Below, piece by piece: positions 1 through 10,461 of a DNA stretch of 64,000 nucleotides. Position 1 is the stretch's first letter. Each line of letters starts with the position of its first letter. This DNA comes from Phialocephala subalpina. Lineage: Eukaryota > Ascomycota > Leotiomycetes > Helotiales > Mollisiaceae. The stretch lies in contig FJOG01000033.1 of assembly GCA_900073065.1 (NCBI GenBank), positions 40,449 through 104,448 of the forward strand. The letters run 5' to 3'. The notes beneath the pieces are model-generated. The model was given only the letters and a program-made list of their open reading frames with translations, was not told where the DNA came from and did not search any database. The translations under genes and the position numbers were made by a program.

Positions 1-457
1 TGAACGTACCTGAGCGCTGAGATCCCGGAGCTGGGAATGCTAAGAAAGGAGTCGAATTGAGACGAACGCGGTCGTGTTTATGAGGAAACCCCTTCACAGC
101 TTGTGGCTTGTAGCTGAAAAAAAGATGTCGGGGCCCGTGATGACCCGGGTGGTGTCACTGGAATTCGATTGAATTCGATTTCACACTTTAAGGGATTTGA
201 TATACTTTGTCATTACTTCGTCCAACATGACTCCTTTTGTGACAAGATACTCGAGAGTGACAGCTCCGGCATGTTGGGCGTAGCTGCCTCCGGTTGCTGA
301 TTTGCTCGCTTAAGGGTGATGAAAAAGGGGACGGGGTCAGGGCTGTCCAATACCTGCGAGGCAGCTCAGAAAGTCTTTGTTATTGAAACATTCAGCAGTC
401 CGAATAGAGAAGTAACAAACACGAGACATCCCTTGCTTCCACAAATCTAGAAGTCAA
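1..457. other. No gene recognised
   Basis: I see no convincing coding region here. The only structure noticed is a short tandem duplication of GAATTCGATT near 161-180. Confidence 0.5.
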
Positions 458-763
458 ATGTGTAGCCTCGACCCCTCTCAAGCATTGGATAGCATAGCAA
501 GCCCAACATGCAGCAATGTAAGATCTTACAAACAAACCGTTCGTCACGATGTCGTTCAAGATCCGTCGGCGGAAATCCAATCCAATGGATTCGGCCGGAT
601 AGGCCTTCTTCTCTGGCTCGTCCTACGCATTGGCATACCAATTGTAGTATCTTACATACTAAACACGCTCATTGTTAAACCAATGTGCAAGCGAGAGCTA
701 GAGTATCGAGAAAAGACACAAAGTTTCGAAGATCCAAGATATGTCGAAGATCGACTGAGATAG
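458..763 (+). CDS. Small single-pass membrane protein, hypothetical
   Basis: An uninterrupted 101-codon frame with an ATG start. It has a polar N-terminal half, one strongly hydrophobic stretch at about residues 47-72 (GRIGLLLWLVLRIGIPIVVS), and a charged C-terminus. I recognise no family. The general plan (short polar head, one membrane segment, charged tail) resembles the minus-strand small ORFs at 1.5-3.8 kb, but no sequence similarity is obvious by eye. It could be a chance ORF or an exon of a larger gene; only RNA evidence would settle this. Confidence 0.35.
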   Translation: MCSLDPSQALDSIASPTCSNVRSYKQTVRHDVVQDPSAEIQSNGFGRIGLLLWLVLRIGIPIVVSYILNTLIVKPMCKRELEYREKTQSFEDPRYVEDRLR

Positions 764-783
764 TTGAATGATGCTGCGTTTCC

Positions 784-1560
784 ATGTTCTCCCTTCCTGC
801 AGCAACAAAAACATCCCCGACGGCAAATCTAATCACAATTTCCAAGCTTCCAGGTCACAAGCAATACCAAGAGGATCGAGAAGAGAGCAAAATGTCTGGA
901 CTCGCAAAAATTATCGAGAATCTACTGAAATGGTTGAATGTGCCCATAAATCCTTTTCACCGTCTTCCTCCTCCAGCAAAGTCACCCTCAGCAGAGAATC
1001 ACATCACAGTCTCCACTGTACTTGAAGCTAGGACACCATGTGCGATTATGTGCCCAGAAATCAGCTCAAGTTCGACAGCGGTACCCCAGCTTCCATAACC
1101 TTGCTCGAAGATATATTGCATGGCAAAGCAAGCAGAAAGACAAGGCGAAGATCCTAGACTGTGACGAGGCTGGAATGGAGAGAAGGAAATTCGAATTATG
1201 CTGCAGCTTGGACACAACACTAAAGTAAAGGAAGCAGTGACTGGCTGAGTTGGAGATTAAGTTGAAATGGATGGAGGAAGGAAGTACGAAGATGGAGGCG
1301 CAGCATTTGTGTGATATCGAAAGGCAGGAGATTGGTAAGGCCGAAACGAAGTTCGTTCATGATGGTGTGGGAGAGGGAGTTGTATTTGATTGCAGAAGTT
1401 TCGGAGGAACAACAACTAGGCTACCGGAGAGTCCTGCCTAGGAGTGATAAAACTCTCATACCACAAGTCCGCAACCTCCTCCTCAAGATCGCTCTCTGCT
1501 TCTGTTTCTGTCTCTGAGTCTTCCCCAGACTTTCTATTATCCGGGCTGTACGCACACTCC
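784..1560 (+). other. Possible decayed or spliced gene, unresolved
   Basis: Consecutive short plus-strand frames (784-1098, 1022-1228, 1250-1441) carry protein-like but unassignable peptides. One hydrophobic-amphipathic stretch starts with MSGLAKIIENLL at 892. A splice such as ACT|GTACTT with TAG near 1032 could join two of them, but no arrangement gives a recognisable product. Treat this as unannotated sequence with weak coding signal. Confidence 0.2.
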
Positions 1561-1565
1561 TCATA

Positions 1566-2124
1566 TTAGTTCAGCGCGGGCATCCTGATCCTTTGAACGG
1601 TAGTTTCCCGGTACACCTCGATCACATCATCGTCCATCTGTGTTTCCTTTTCCGTCTCGTACTCGGGATCCTCTTCATCCTCAGCTGGCGGCTCATAGTC
1701 GTCATCCTCAACATCCCAGCCTGCGAATGCTGCGTAATTAAACACCTGTTCTTCCTTATAAGGTCCCCACTCTTTCGCGTCTTTTACTCCATACACCTGG
1801 TATTGCTGCGGCTCTTCGCAGGACATTTGATGTTCGCCCACTTTCTTAAAATTATGATTTGACGAGGAAGACTCTGTCGCGGCAATGGCAGAGAGGAAGC
1901 ATAGCCTAATCGCAAGTGGAAGCTGTCACTGCCACAATTGCTTGAACTTTCCAATCTCCTTCAGCCTCGAGAGAAAGGGCCATGGTTATAGCGACTGCAA
2001 CTACACAAACGCCAAGGAGCATAGATACGAAGATTTCATACCATGATAGCTGTGAAGACTCTGAAGAGGATTTCGAGGGAGGGATTGGTGAAGTCGAAAC
2101 CTTTTTGCTTTCGCTGCCAGCCAT
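1566..2124 (-). CDS. Small membrane protein with acidic tail (two-exon model)
   Basis: The frame from ATG 2124 encodes a Ser/Pro/Lys-rich head and one membrane segment (SWYEIFVSMLLGVCVVAVAI). It closes 72 codons later at 1906. A second minus-strand frame ending at 1566 has no ATG at its start. It encodes a Tyr- and Asp/Glu-rich tail with many DDD/EDEED runs. A splice removing 1845-1947 (GTTCAA..TTTAAG) would join them in frame to 151 aa. The donor is weak, so the two frames may instead be separate. The layout (polar head, membrane span, acidic tail) matches the neighbouring ORFs at 2.5, 3.0 and 3.5 kb. A TGAAGTCA motif lies upstream at 2338-2345. Function unknown. Confidence 0.4.
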
Positions 2125-2337
2125 GTTCCGATGTTTGGTAGGGTAGGAGCATGAGATATTTCAGTGAAGAATTCCCCTTATAATTTCGTGAGGTGGATAG
2201 TTTGAATTTAAATTTAAGACTGGGCGGGAGGCGGGCCGCCCGGAGCATGATCGGGTTCGACCATTCAAACCTTTTCTGGCAAGGTTACTGTAGCTACCGA
2301 CCCCAGTCCAAATCCAGATCAATAAAGCTGTGGCCTA

Positions 2338-2345
2338 TGAAGTCA
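2338..2345 (-). promoter_or_regulatory. TGAAGTCA upstream motif, copy 1
   Basis: TGAAGTCA within CCTATGAAGTCACCGTC, upstream of the small membrane-protein ORF starting at 2124. The two other copies (2913, 3848) sit 70-90 bp upstream of similar ORFs. A regulatory role is inferred from repetition alone. Confidence 0.3.
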
Positions 2346-2493
2346 CCGTCGGGTCATAGACACGGTGGAAATAATTGCCCAGCCGAATGTTGCTGTATCG
2401 GTTCCTGAATATCGGAAACCTTGATGAATCCTCGAGATCACCCCTCCCTAACCTAACTGCCATCCTTCGAATTGTAATATCGTCTACACCCCT

Positions 2494-2826
2494 TCACTCG
2501 CCGTCGAAGAATTCTTTCTCCCCCTCCCAACCTTCTCCAAACTCAATCATCGGAGTTCCTTCCTCGTCGGAACATTGATTTCGATTCAATGACATGTACA
2601 GTATCCAAAACGAAAAGGGTACGACGATGCTAACATAACCAATAACAACTGCTTCTCCTCGCGACCCATCGATGCTGTTCATGTAAGAAAAGAGATAGAT
2701 GAACATGACGGCAAGTATGAATTTTACGAGGAAGAATATAGCGAGCTTGGTGAGCTTTCCGTACCCTATCGAAGCAGGTGGACAGACAGGGGTGACCAAG
2801 GGTGTAGTTTCTGTGGGTTTATCCAT
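2494..2826 (-). CDS. Small two-span membrane protein with acidic tail
   Basis: Intact 110-codon ORF with a true ATG. It begins MDKPTETTPLVTP and has two hydrophobic segments at about residues 25-48 (KLAIFFLVKFILAVMFIYLF) and 58-80. The acidic C-terminus contains CSDEEG and GEGWEGEKEFFDGE. It looks like the best-preserved member of a local family: the broken ORF at 2999-3359 starts MEKPPNPS and has a similar KLVVFLTMFIFKFL span. TGAAGTCA lies 87 bp upstream at 2913-2920. No known family recognised. Intactness and the paralogue suggest a real gene. Confidence 0.5.
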   Translation of the reverse strand: MDKPTETTPLVTPVCPPASIGYGKLTKLAIFFLVKFILAVMFIYLFSYMNSIDGSRGEAVVIGYVSIVVPFSFWILYMSLNRNQCSDEEGTPMIEFGEGWEGEKEFFDGE

Positions 2827-2912
2827 GCTGAGTATTCGTGATCGGACTTTGCGATGGATGGAAGATGTTCCTTTCGAGATGTGGAGAGGTTTTGTTGAAG
2901 GTCTCTGGACCG

Positions 2913-2920
2913 TGAAGTCA
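2913..2920 (-). promoter_or_regulatory. TGAAGTCA upstream motif, copy 2
   Basis: TGAAGTCA in the context GGACCGTGAAGTCATCGCC, 87 bp upstream of the ATG at 2826. The context resembles copy 3 (GGACAATGAAGTCACACCC), so similarity extends beyond the core eight bases. Confidence 0.35.
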
Positions 2921-2998
2921 TCGCCAGGCCATCGATGACGGTGATGATAGCGAGCTAAGCCGAATTAAGAACACGAACGAACTTCCGTCAGAACTCCC

Positions 2999-3359
2999 TC
3001 ATTCCTTCCCCCGAATTCTTCTCTTTTGCCCTGTAGTGATCGTGTACTTCGCTGCTACTGTATATGTCCTTATCGTTCCCTCTTCTCTTCTTCTTCTCTT
3101 CTTCTCTTCACCGATCAAGCCGATCCATCCCAACCATGCAGCCATATAAAACAAAACGTCGTACGTCAATATACCTAGGATGATCACTTTCCAGTGAACA
3201 GACTCTCCAGCCTCCCTAAAGCAGATGTACTCGAGTAAGGACGCCAAAGAAACTTGAAAATGAACATGGTCAGGAAGACCACCAGTTTGTCGAAGTTGTA
3301 GCTCTTGATTTAGATGGGTGCATGTTGTGATGCCTTGATGGGTTCGGGGGTTTCTCCAT
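2999..3359 (-). pseudogene. Frameshifted paralogue of the small membrane protein family
   Basis: ATG at 3359 opens a frame beginning MEKPPNPSRHHN, which aligns by eye with the MDKPTETTP start of the ORF at 2826. That frame stops after 29 codons. A second frame encodes IKSYNFDKLVVFLTMFIFKF, matching the first span of the neighbour. A third carries another hydrophobic span (VIILGILTYDVLFYMAAWLG) followed by a Lys/Arg/Glu-rich tail ending at 2999. No GT..AG pair that I can see joins the three frames cleanly, so I read this as a decayed duplicate. An unusual intron arrangement or assembly errors are alternatives. Confidence 0.45.
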
Positions 3360-3511
3360 GTTAGATGCTTGATTGCAGGTTTGATGTTGGATGTTGGATG
3401 AAAGAGGAATCGTTGTGTCTTTGAAAGTTATAGATAAGTGAGGTTCGAAGTCGTGATCTCATCGGCTGGTAAGTCGTTTGGTGATGATGATGATCTTGCC
3501 CGTGATGATAA

Positions 3512-3774
3512 TCAATCTTCAACGAGACGCCCCTCCTCTGAATCTGCACACTCGATCTCTTCCCTCTCGCTCTCGCCATCGCCCAGGAATTCCTCGTATT
3601 TTCGATGTGTGCCATCTTTCATAAAGAAGACTTGACGACTTGGGAAGCTGGGGTTTAAGCGAGTGAATCCAAGAGGTGAACAAGGAAGTTAGCCAAAACG
3701 GAGATCAAGAAGGCCTTTCCAAGAGTAGCAGGGTCAGACTGCCATCCCTCAATAGATTTTGTAGGTCCCTCCAT
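3512..3774 (-). pseudogene. Frameshifted small membrane protein with acidic tail
   Basis: ATG at 3774 starts MEGPTKSIEGWQSD, followed by one hydrophobic span (KAFLISVLANFLVHLL). The frame stops at 3655, after 39 codons. Shifting by one base just before the stop opens a frame that runs through NPSFPSRQVFF to an acidic tail (KYEEFLGDGESEREEIE) ending at 3512. The M-E-x-P start, single span and acidic tail match the neighbours. TGAAGTCA lies upstream at 3848-3855. One indel therefore separates this copy from an intact ORF of about 87 aa; a sequencing error is possible. Confidence 0.45.
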
Positions 3775-3847
3775 GCCGCTGAGCCGAATTGAAGGTGATG
3801 TTGGAAGAACTGTTTGCTGTTTCTGTCCAGCGAATGTTTCTGGACAA

Positions 3848-3855
3848 TGAAGTCA
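3848..3855 (-). promoter_or_regulatory. TGAAGTCA upstream motif, copy 3
   Basis: TGAAGTCA in GGACAATGAAGTCACACCC, 74 bp upstream of the ATG at 3774. It may mark a duplicated promoter rather than a protein-binding site. Confidence 0.35.
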
Positions 3856-3917
3856 CACCCGCAAGCGTCCCCCAAGCAAGTCCTCGCTCCTGCCCGCCTA
3901 CCTAGACAGTTTGCCCG

Positions 3918-5206
3918 CTACCTACCCACCCTAACAAGAACCCTCAACTCCACATCCGCCTCATCAAACGTACCTGCAACATCAAGAGGCAAATCCCACT
4001 CCTCGACCCAAAGTTTCATCCCCGCGCCCTTAATTGTTTCTCTCAACTCAATCTCCCTCAAGAACGGAAAATATTCGCTCTTATGCTCAGCCAGCTCGGT
4101 GATCCATTGATATGAAGACGGATCGATTTCATTGTCGATGAAGCGCTGTCTTCCCTTATTGTTCCTGTCTGGATAGTGAGGGTACAAGTGATAGAAAATT
4201 CCCGTTCCGAAGCCGAATGAGAGCTGCATAGTTGAGATATGTCAGCTGTGAGATCTGTGACAGAGGCAGTGGATTAAGAGAGGCGGACCTGTAGATTTTC
4301 AAGAGACCTCGGGAAAAGCGTATGCAGCCCATCCCTAGAAACCTTCCCACCTAATTCCGCAACAAACAGCTCAGCTCTAGCAACCAAAGACTTCAAAGCC
4401 ACGAATCCACTGAGATCAAGTCTAGATTGATCATGTTCTAAACCAATATTTGTATGAATACATAGATTCAGATGCGTCAACTTATCAAAATCCAACAAGA
4501 CAGGTTCTATACATCTCGCTGGAGAAAACCAGCGTCGGATTCCATTGTCGGTTGATAGTCGGAAGGGGAGGATGCAGGAAAAGGCTGTGAGGGAGCGGCA
4601 GTGCTTGAAGATCTCAGAGACGAGTTGCGAGTTTACATCGCAACAGGAGAGGTCTAGCTCTAGAAAGTTGGTCCTGGGGTTGGAAATCGAAGTGATAGAA
4701 GGCTTTGAGAATAGTGACTTGCTTGGCGATCGAAGTTTGAGGCGGCGGAGGCGGGGTAGACAGATAAGTTCGAAAATTTTGTCGGCATCGGGAGAAGGGT
4801 CATATATCTCGATATTCCGAAGCGTGTTCCTTAATTTCAGATCTCTAGATAGTAATGTTGAGAGTAAAAGAGGCGTCATATTTGTGTTTGCCTTCAGTGC
4901 CTGTAAGTTTGGCAGGTGTTGGAGGAATGCATGGAGGTCAAGATGAGGTTCTCCTTGGTGAGAATGACCGGAGGTTCGAAAGATCAAGGTTTGTACTAGA
5001 TGGCCATATCCTGGATTTTCGTGCAATGTTCTCTTGAGTAATTGTAGTTGAGGGGAGCCGAGTTTAATTTCGAGATGATTAGGGCGCTTTGCGATAGCGT
5101 ACAGAGCTCGACATGTTAGTGCGAGATGAACGACATCTATTCGTCTCGAACTTAAAAGATAGACGATAATTCTCAGGACGTCTTCGTCCAATTCATAAAC
5201 TAACAT
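3918..5206 (-). CDS. F-box-like protein, paralogue A
   Basis: Two exons: 5206-4289 and 4223-3918, with a 65-bp phase-0 intron (CAG|GTCCGC .. CTGACATATCTCAACTATGCAG), giving about 407 aa. The ATG at 5206 is chosen because the frame upstream lacks an ATG. The N-terminus (LDEDVLRIIVYLL...VVHLALTCRALYAIAKRP) is F-box-like, as in fungal F-box proteins that recruit SCF ubiquitin ligases. The rest is Leu-rich and predicted helical without clear repeats. The C-terminal exon carries GFGTGIFYHLYPHY and WITELAEHKSEYFPFLREIELRE. Both exon structure and sequence match the next gene, so the pair is a tandem duplication. The substrate is unknown. Confidence 0.75.
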
Positions 5207-5350
5207 CTCAACCAGAAAACAGTACCTAAGCAATCTTTAACTGAATGCACCTGAAGTTGTGGGGCTCGAGTATATATGTATGACACAAACGTGACTCACC
5301 CGCTAAATCTCAAACTGCGCCCCATTCCAACATCTTAGCGAATGAACCTT

Positions 5351-5457
5351 TACTTCGTATCCGGGGTGTATCTTCCGCCAAGCTTCAGGGGGTTTATATA
5401 GCGACACTGCAAAAAACTACCCCTGTCTTTTAGAAGATACACCCCGGGTACGAAGTA
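5351..5457. mobile_element. Small TA-flanked inverted-repeat element (MITE-like)
   Basis: The arms 5351-5374 and 5434-5457 are inverted repeats of 24 bp with one mismatch (TACTTCGTAYCCGGGG, then TGTATCTT). Both ends begin and end in TA, as expected for a Tc1/mariner-type TA target duplication. Inner complementarity (CAGGGG/CCCCTG) would extend the hairpin. Total length about 107 bp, no ORF. It lies between two F-box-like paralogues, upstream of one and downstream of the other. A transcribed hairpin or regulatory palindrome is an alternative. Confidence 0.6.
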
Positions 5458-5463
5458 TTATAT

Positions 5464-6802
5464 TCACCTCGGATGCATCCTGGGTATCCAAGGCTGCAGC
5501 TTCTCATCATCCCTAATCCAAATTTCCAGCTCAACGCCCGCCTTCTCAAACGCCCACCTCTCTTCCACAGCCCTCCAATGCGGCCTTGCCACCTCTTTCA
5601 AAATTTCTCTCAACTCTACCCTCCTCAACCCCGGAAAACAAGCCTCCTTATTCTCTACTATCTCAGTAATCCATCTCGACATTGATTCATCTGGCCCTTG
5701 TTCTAGAAAACGCTTTCTAGTATCTTCGTCGATACGACGATGAGATACGTTGTAGAAGATGCCTGTGTTGGCTCCGAATAGCAGCTGTGAGGATTTCTGA
5801 TTAGCTGACTGAATTACCAAAGTAGTGAAGGGGTGGGAATGAATGGCGTACTGTGAAAGATTCGATATTCCTTGGCAAAAGGCGATATAACCCATCCCTC
5901 GCGACATTACTCCCCACAGGAGCAATAAACAGATCTGCGCTCGCTGTGAGATTTGTGAGATTGACGAAACTGCTAAGGTCAAGTCTCGACCCATCGTGGA
6001 CCACTCCGTTGAGACCGTTGGTGAAAAGGCTCAAATTGACTAAGGTTCGAGGGGCATGAAGTAGGGTAGTCAGAAGTCGTTCTGGGGAGTTGTAGTGTCG
6101 AGGTCGTGGATAGAAAGGATGAAGCCATGGTCCTTGTGCCGGCGCCTGCGTGACGAGTGGAAGAGCGATGTTGCATTCCAGTGTCTCTAGTTTCGGACAG
6201 TGGATTAGGATTTCCTCGAGTAGGTCTGGTTGGAGATAGCTGTCGGAGCCTAGATCGAACATTCTCAGATGACGCAATGGGAAGAGTTGATCTGGTGTTG
6301 GATCTAGTGATGAGAACGCAATCTCTCTACGCGATGAGATTTCCAAATATCGCAATCTCGGAAGAGCGAAGAGTGCCCATAGGTCGTTGACTGTAAGTGT
6401 TGAATCCGTAACGTGTAAATGCCTCAAATTGTTTCTTAGGGAGAGAGCATCGGAGAGCAAGACAGGCATGAAATGCGGTTTAACATCGGCGTCCAAGGTA
6501 AGGCTTTGTAAATTAGGCATTCGCCGGAAGAACTCGAACACTGTGTATCGAGAGATGGTTCGTTTTCCATTTATCTTGAGATATAGAGAACGTGCTCGAT
6601 GGCCGAAAGTTGGATCTTCGATACATGATCTGGTAAGAGCTAGGCGAGTTGATGGGCTCGTAATAGAAACATGTTCAGGCCGTCTCGCTGCAGCGCAGAG
6701 AGCATGGCATGTCAGAGCAAGATTGACGACGTCTTTCCGATCAGAACTAAGTAGCGAGACAACGATGCCAAGAACATCTTCGTCGAGATCGTGAAGTAGC
6801 AT
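5464..6802 (-). CDS. F-box-like protein, paralogue B
   Basis: Two exons: 6802-5852 and 5784-5464, with a 67-bp intron (ACA|GTACGC .. AGCTAATCAG .. CACAG) in the same position as in paralogue A. The product is about 423 aa. The F-box-like start is LDEDVLGIVVSLLSSDRKDVVNLALTCHAL. Later segments (LYRLLPRNIESF, LLFGANTGIFYNVS, WITEIVENKEACFPGLRRVELRE) parallel those of paralogue A. It probably acts as a substrate adaptor of an SCF ubiquitin ligase, inferred from the F-box-like region only. Divergence between the two copies is high, so the duplication is old. Confidence 0.75.
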
Positions 6803-6843
6803 CGTGATGAGAGTGGCAGAGAAAAGGTCACGACGGTGTTAAA

Positions 6844-7095
6844 TCAAGACATGGTGACTGACTCACCGAGAGTGTACCTGCCAAGTTGGCACACCGAGTG
6901 TGGCACGTGAATTGAGAACCCATCACGTCCATTGCTAATATGTATGAGAACTTGAACAATCAAAAACAAAATGAACGACTTGGATCGAGCCATGATCATA
7001 AACAACAAGCAGGAAATCAGAGGCATGAGCGGAGCGAACAGGAGGCAATATAATAAAAGACCCAGCAAGGGGTTGAGAGAGGAAGAAGATCCCAT
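6844..7095 (-). CDS. Small hydrophobic ORF, doubtful
   Basis: An 83-codon frame from ATG 7095 (MGSSSSLNPLLGLLLYCLL) is strongly hydrophobic, with two possible membrane spans. No family is recognised and it lies between two genes. Hydrophobic frames arise easily by chance, so this is listed only for completeness. Nothing else is seen in the 6803-7322 interval. Confidence 0.2.
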   Translation of the reverse strand: MGSSSSLNPLLGLLLYCLLFAPLMPLISCLLFMIMARSKSFILFLIVQVLIHISNGRDGFSIHVPHSVCQLGRYTLGESVTMS

Positions 7096-7322
7096 TTTGC
7101 TGTGGTAACCGAACAGGTTAACATAATCTATCATAATGCAAACAAGAAGTGTAACTCTCGCTCGTTCAGCCAGTACTTCTACCCTGGCCCATCGCTTCGT
7201 ATCGCATCGCATCTCGTCGCATCCATTTCTCATAAAGTGTACCTCTGAATGCAATCATCCATACCATCCTCACTCCCGCTTTCCACTCATACAAGAGCAG
7301 ACATGATAGGGAGAAGTGAGGT

Positions 7323-10300
7323 TTACTCAGCAAGAACCTCCCTCAACATCTCCAAAAAGTTCTCCTTCAACTTATACACCTCCCCCACATCGGGCTTCTG
7401 CGGCTCTCCAGCAGACCTCCTCAAATGATCCTGTTTCCTCGCTCTCCTCTTCCTCTCCGCCGCAATCGGATCCAACTCATCATCCTCTTCTTCCTCATCT
7501 GAAGACTCCTCCTCCTCCTCATACGCCATATCCTGCATATCCATCGGATCCAACCCAAAATCAGACGTCTGGAATTGCATCACTCCGGGTACCACCTCAA
7601 CACCGCCCGCAACCCCGCCTTCCGCAGCCATCTTCTGCCGCGTCTTATCCTGATGCCATTTCTTTCTCGCTTCCTGCCACGCTATTAAGGCATTGATTTC
7701 TTCAATCGCTTTTTGCTTGTCGATTGCATTCATAGAGACGGCGCCAGAGAAGAGAGCGTTGATGTCTAGTTTACCGGCCTTGGGACCTTGGCGGAGAAAT
7801 TCGAGGATTCCTTCGATCCAGCCCATTAGTTGGGTGAAGAGGCCGTTATCGTGGGTGTGGACTTCGTGGACGAATTTGTAGAAGTTGTGTTCGTGGCGCT
7901 GGCAGAGGTCGATGAAGGCTTGGACTGTTTGGTTGGGGTCTACGGAGATGTCTTGCTCCCGACATTTTTCGACAACCTGGTGGTTATGTGAGCAAGAATA
8001 GCAAACAGAAGGGAGAATAAATACCTGGATCATGTCGTCGATGAAGACAGCGAAGTCTGTGACACTGTTGTAGACATTTGCAGACTTGTACACCCGAACA
8101 AGGGGCTCGTAAAAGATGACAAAGACATCCTTCAACAGCTGCAACGTAACCGGCTCCTCAATCATACTCAACATCATAGACTTGTCTCTTTGTCTCGTGT
8201 ACAACTTCAAAAGTTGCTTCAAGTACGAAAACAACTGAGCCCCTTGCTTCATCTCATCATCCACGTTATCGACCACATGATTCCAAGCAACATATGCGTT
8301 GAAAATCTTGCCTATCTGATCGGATTTCAGTGGTGGTTCGATGAGCTCGGATCGTAAGATGGCAACGATGAGATCTACATCTTCGGCTTGAGACTCTTCT
8401 CTGATGACATTCTTGACACTTTCGTCCGCATCTGAGAACTTCTTCAACTTCTCGCAGAATATAGGATCTCCGATCTTCTCTACCACAGCATCGATGGACT
8501 TCTGGAAACTCCTGATACCGTCGTTCAACGTGAGAGCGAAGATACGTTGCATGAGCGATCTGGCACCGAACGGTTGAGCGAGGAAGATATCCAGAATACT
8601 AGACATGACTGCTGCCGGATTTGCAATCCTAATAGCGTTCTTAATCAGCGTATAAGGAATCATAGAATGGATCTTCTTCGCCTGAGCAAACAACTCAGGA
8701 GAATTGTCCTCAGCCAAAAAGAGATGGTAGATCGTTGCAGCGACTTCAATCCGTAACCATTCTGCGAACTTCTGGTACTGAATACTCAGGTCCTGGATGG
8801 TCTTCTTCTCCTTGATTTCCTTGAAAAGCTTGGTAAGACCGTTGCTCTCAATGATATCTCGGCGGAACCTATCTCTTGTTAGCACAATCTCCATCACACC
8901 CATCAACAAACATACTGCTCCATATAAACATCCAACTCCGCAGCTCTCTTCCTCGCAATCTCATAAAACTGCTTCTGCTCCTCCACCCTCTTCTCATCCA
9001 TTGCCTTCCGTCTCGCAATATCCTCCACATCAGCATCCGTAGGAGTCATCGGCTGGAAAGACAAGAAGTCTTGAATTGCTCTAGTATTAGCAATCTGCGG
9101 GTTAGAGAGGAGGGTGCGTAGGAACGCTCTGAGTGAGATTCTTTGATTCTCACGCCAGAGGAGAATTGGCTGTGGCTTTGTAAGCGGTTTGTTTTTTCTT
9201 CTGAGTGTGTTGGACTTTTTGCGTACTTCGTCTGAGATGGCTGGGGTTAGTGGTCGACTGCTTTCTGGTCTGCCGTCTGTTGAGGAGCGTGGGGATGCTC
9301 GTCCGAGTGATGCTGCTGAAAGGTTTCGGAGATGTCCGTCTAAAATTTGTCAGTGATGTCAAACAAACGTCTGACGTTGACACTCACTTCCACCAACAGT
9401 CAAGTTCTTCATTGATTGCTGAACCTGTGGCATTGTTCCCATCGTAGAAACAGAAGACACAGACGACGCATCGCTGTCCGCTCCACCCGTGATCCCGCTG
9501 AGTAAATTTGAAGCCGTCGAACTCTGTTTATTCTTCTTAGGCATTGGAGGTAATACTTTCCCCGGCAACTCCTGCCGTAACCTCTTATGAAGTCTACCAA
9601 AATCCCCATACCGTCTCCCAACAAAGAACTCAAGCTCATTCTTCCTCTTGACCCGGAGAATAAATTCCTTTGGTAAATTGTCAGCTATATCCTGCCCAAG
9701 CAACCTTCTGAGAGAGCTAACCGCGTGTTTGTGGTATCGAATATTCCTCTTCACACTTGTCGTCCTGACACCGGCAACATTCACGTCCCAACCATTCACG
9801 TAATGCCCTTCTGGTAGCGTCTGCAGGACTCCATGATCAATCGCTCCAGCATCCACAACTTCGAGCTCGGAGAATCGTATCCGTTCTTCGTACCCACTCG
9901 CAGTCGGCACACCAGAAACCATCATCAACTCAACCAATTTCTGGCATTTTATAGACAACTTCCTCCGTTTCGTCTCCTCCAGTCGATCCTCGCTCGACGA
10001 GATATGTTTCTTCGCAAAGGATTCTAGGAAGACCTGCAACTTATCCTGCCAAAACTCCTTCTCCTTCGCCTTATCCAGAAACGGAAACTCCCTAACATGA
10101 TGCACAAAAATATACCTCAGGATCGGCAGGTCTGAGTCCAAGGGAGAGACTTCGCCAAAGTCTGATTTGAAGGGGGCACCGAAGCGTTGGAGGGCGGTGG
10201 GGGAGTTGAGTTCGGTGATTTCATATTTTACTTGGTGGGAGATTAATTCGCGTTTGAGGTCTGTTTACCACGATTAGCAAAGATGAAGAAGAGATGGGGA

Positions 10301-10461
10301 GAGGAGGGAGGAGAGGAAATACAATGCTCTTGCTTCCCCGTAAGCGCCTGTCCATTCGCAGTCCCCACTGAAGTCGGTGTTAATGGAGATTTTGGAAGAT
10401 TTGCAGAACCATTTCCAATCTCTCCATCCACGGCCTTTCCATTTGCCATAAGGTCTGCCAT
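7323..10461 (-). CDS. PXB/PX/DUF3818 protein, Lec1 (YPR097W)-like
   Basis: Five exons: 10461-10323, 10260-9388, 9339-8916, 8868-8025, 7976-7323, giving 977 aa. Introns are 62, 48, 47 and 48 bp, with donors GTATTT, GTGAGT, GTATGT and GTATTT. The last intron is 48 nt with no in-frame stop, so it could be retained, but its translation looks foreign. The N-terminal part (about residues 45-190, starting YLKRELISHQVKYEI) fits the PX-associated PXB domain. About 200-300 is a PX domain with phosphoinositide-binding-type features (EFILRVKRKNELEFFVGRRYGDF, LPGKVLPPMP). From about 400 to 800 is a large helical DUF3818 region. An acidic EEEEESSDEEEEDDE run lies near the C-terminus. The yeast homologue Lec1 affects lipid-droplet ergosterol distribution; that role here is inference. 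Confidence 0.85.

Noticed and set aside
7977..8024. Reading through the last intron of the PX-domain gene (16 extra codons, no stop)
   Set aside because: It has canonical GTATTT and ACCAG ends, and the extra peptide is Cys/His-rich and unlike its surroundings, so splicing is preferred.
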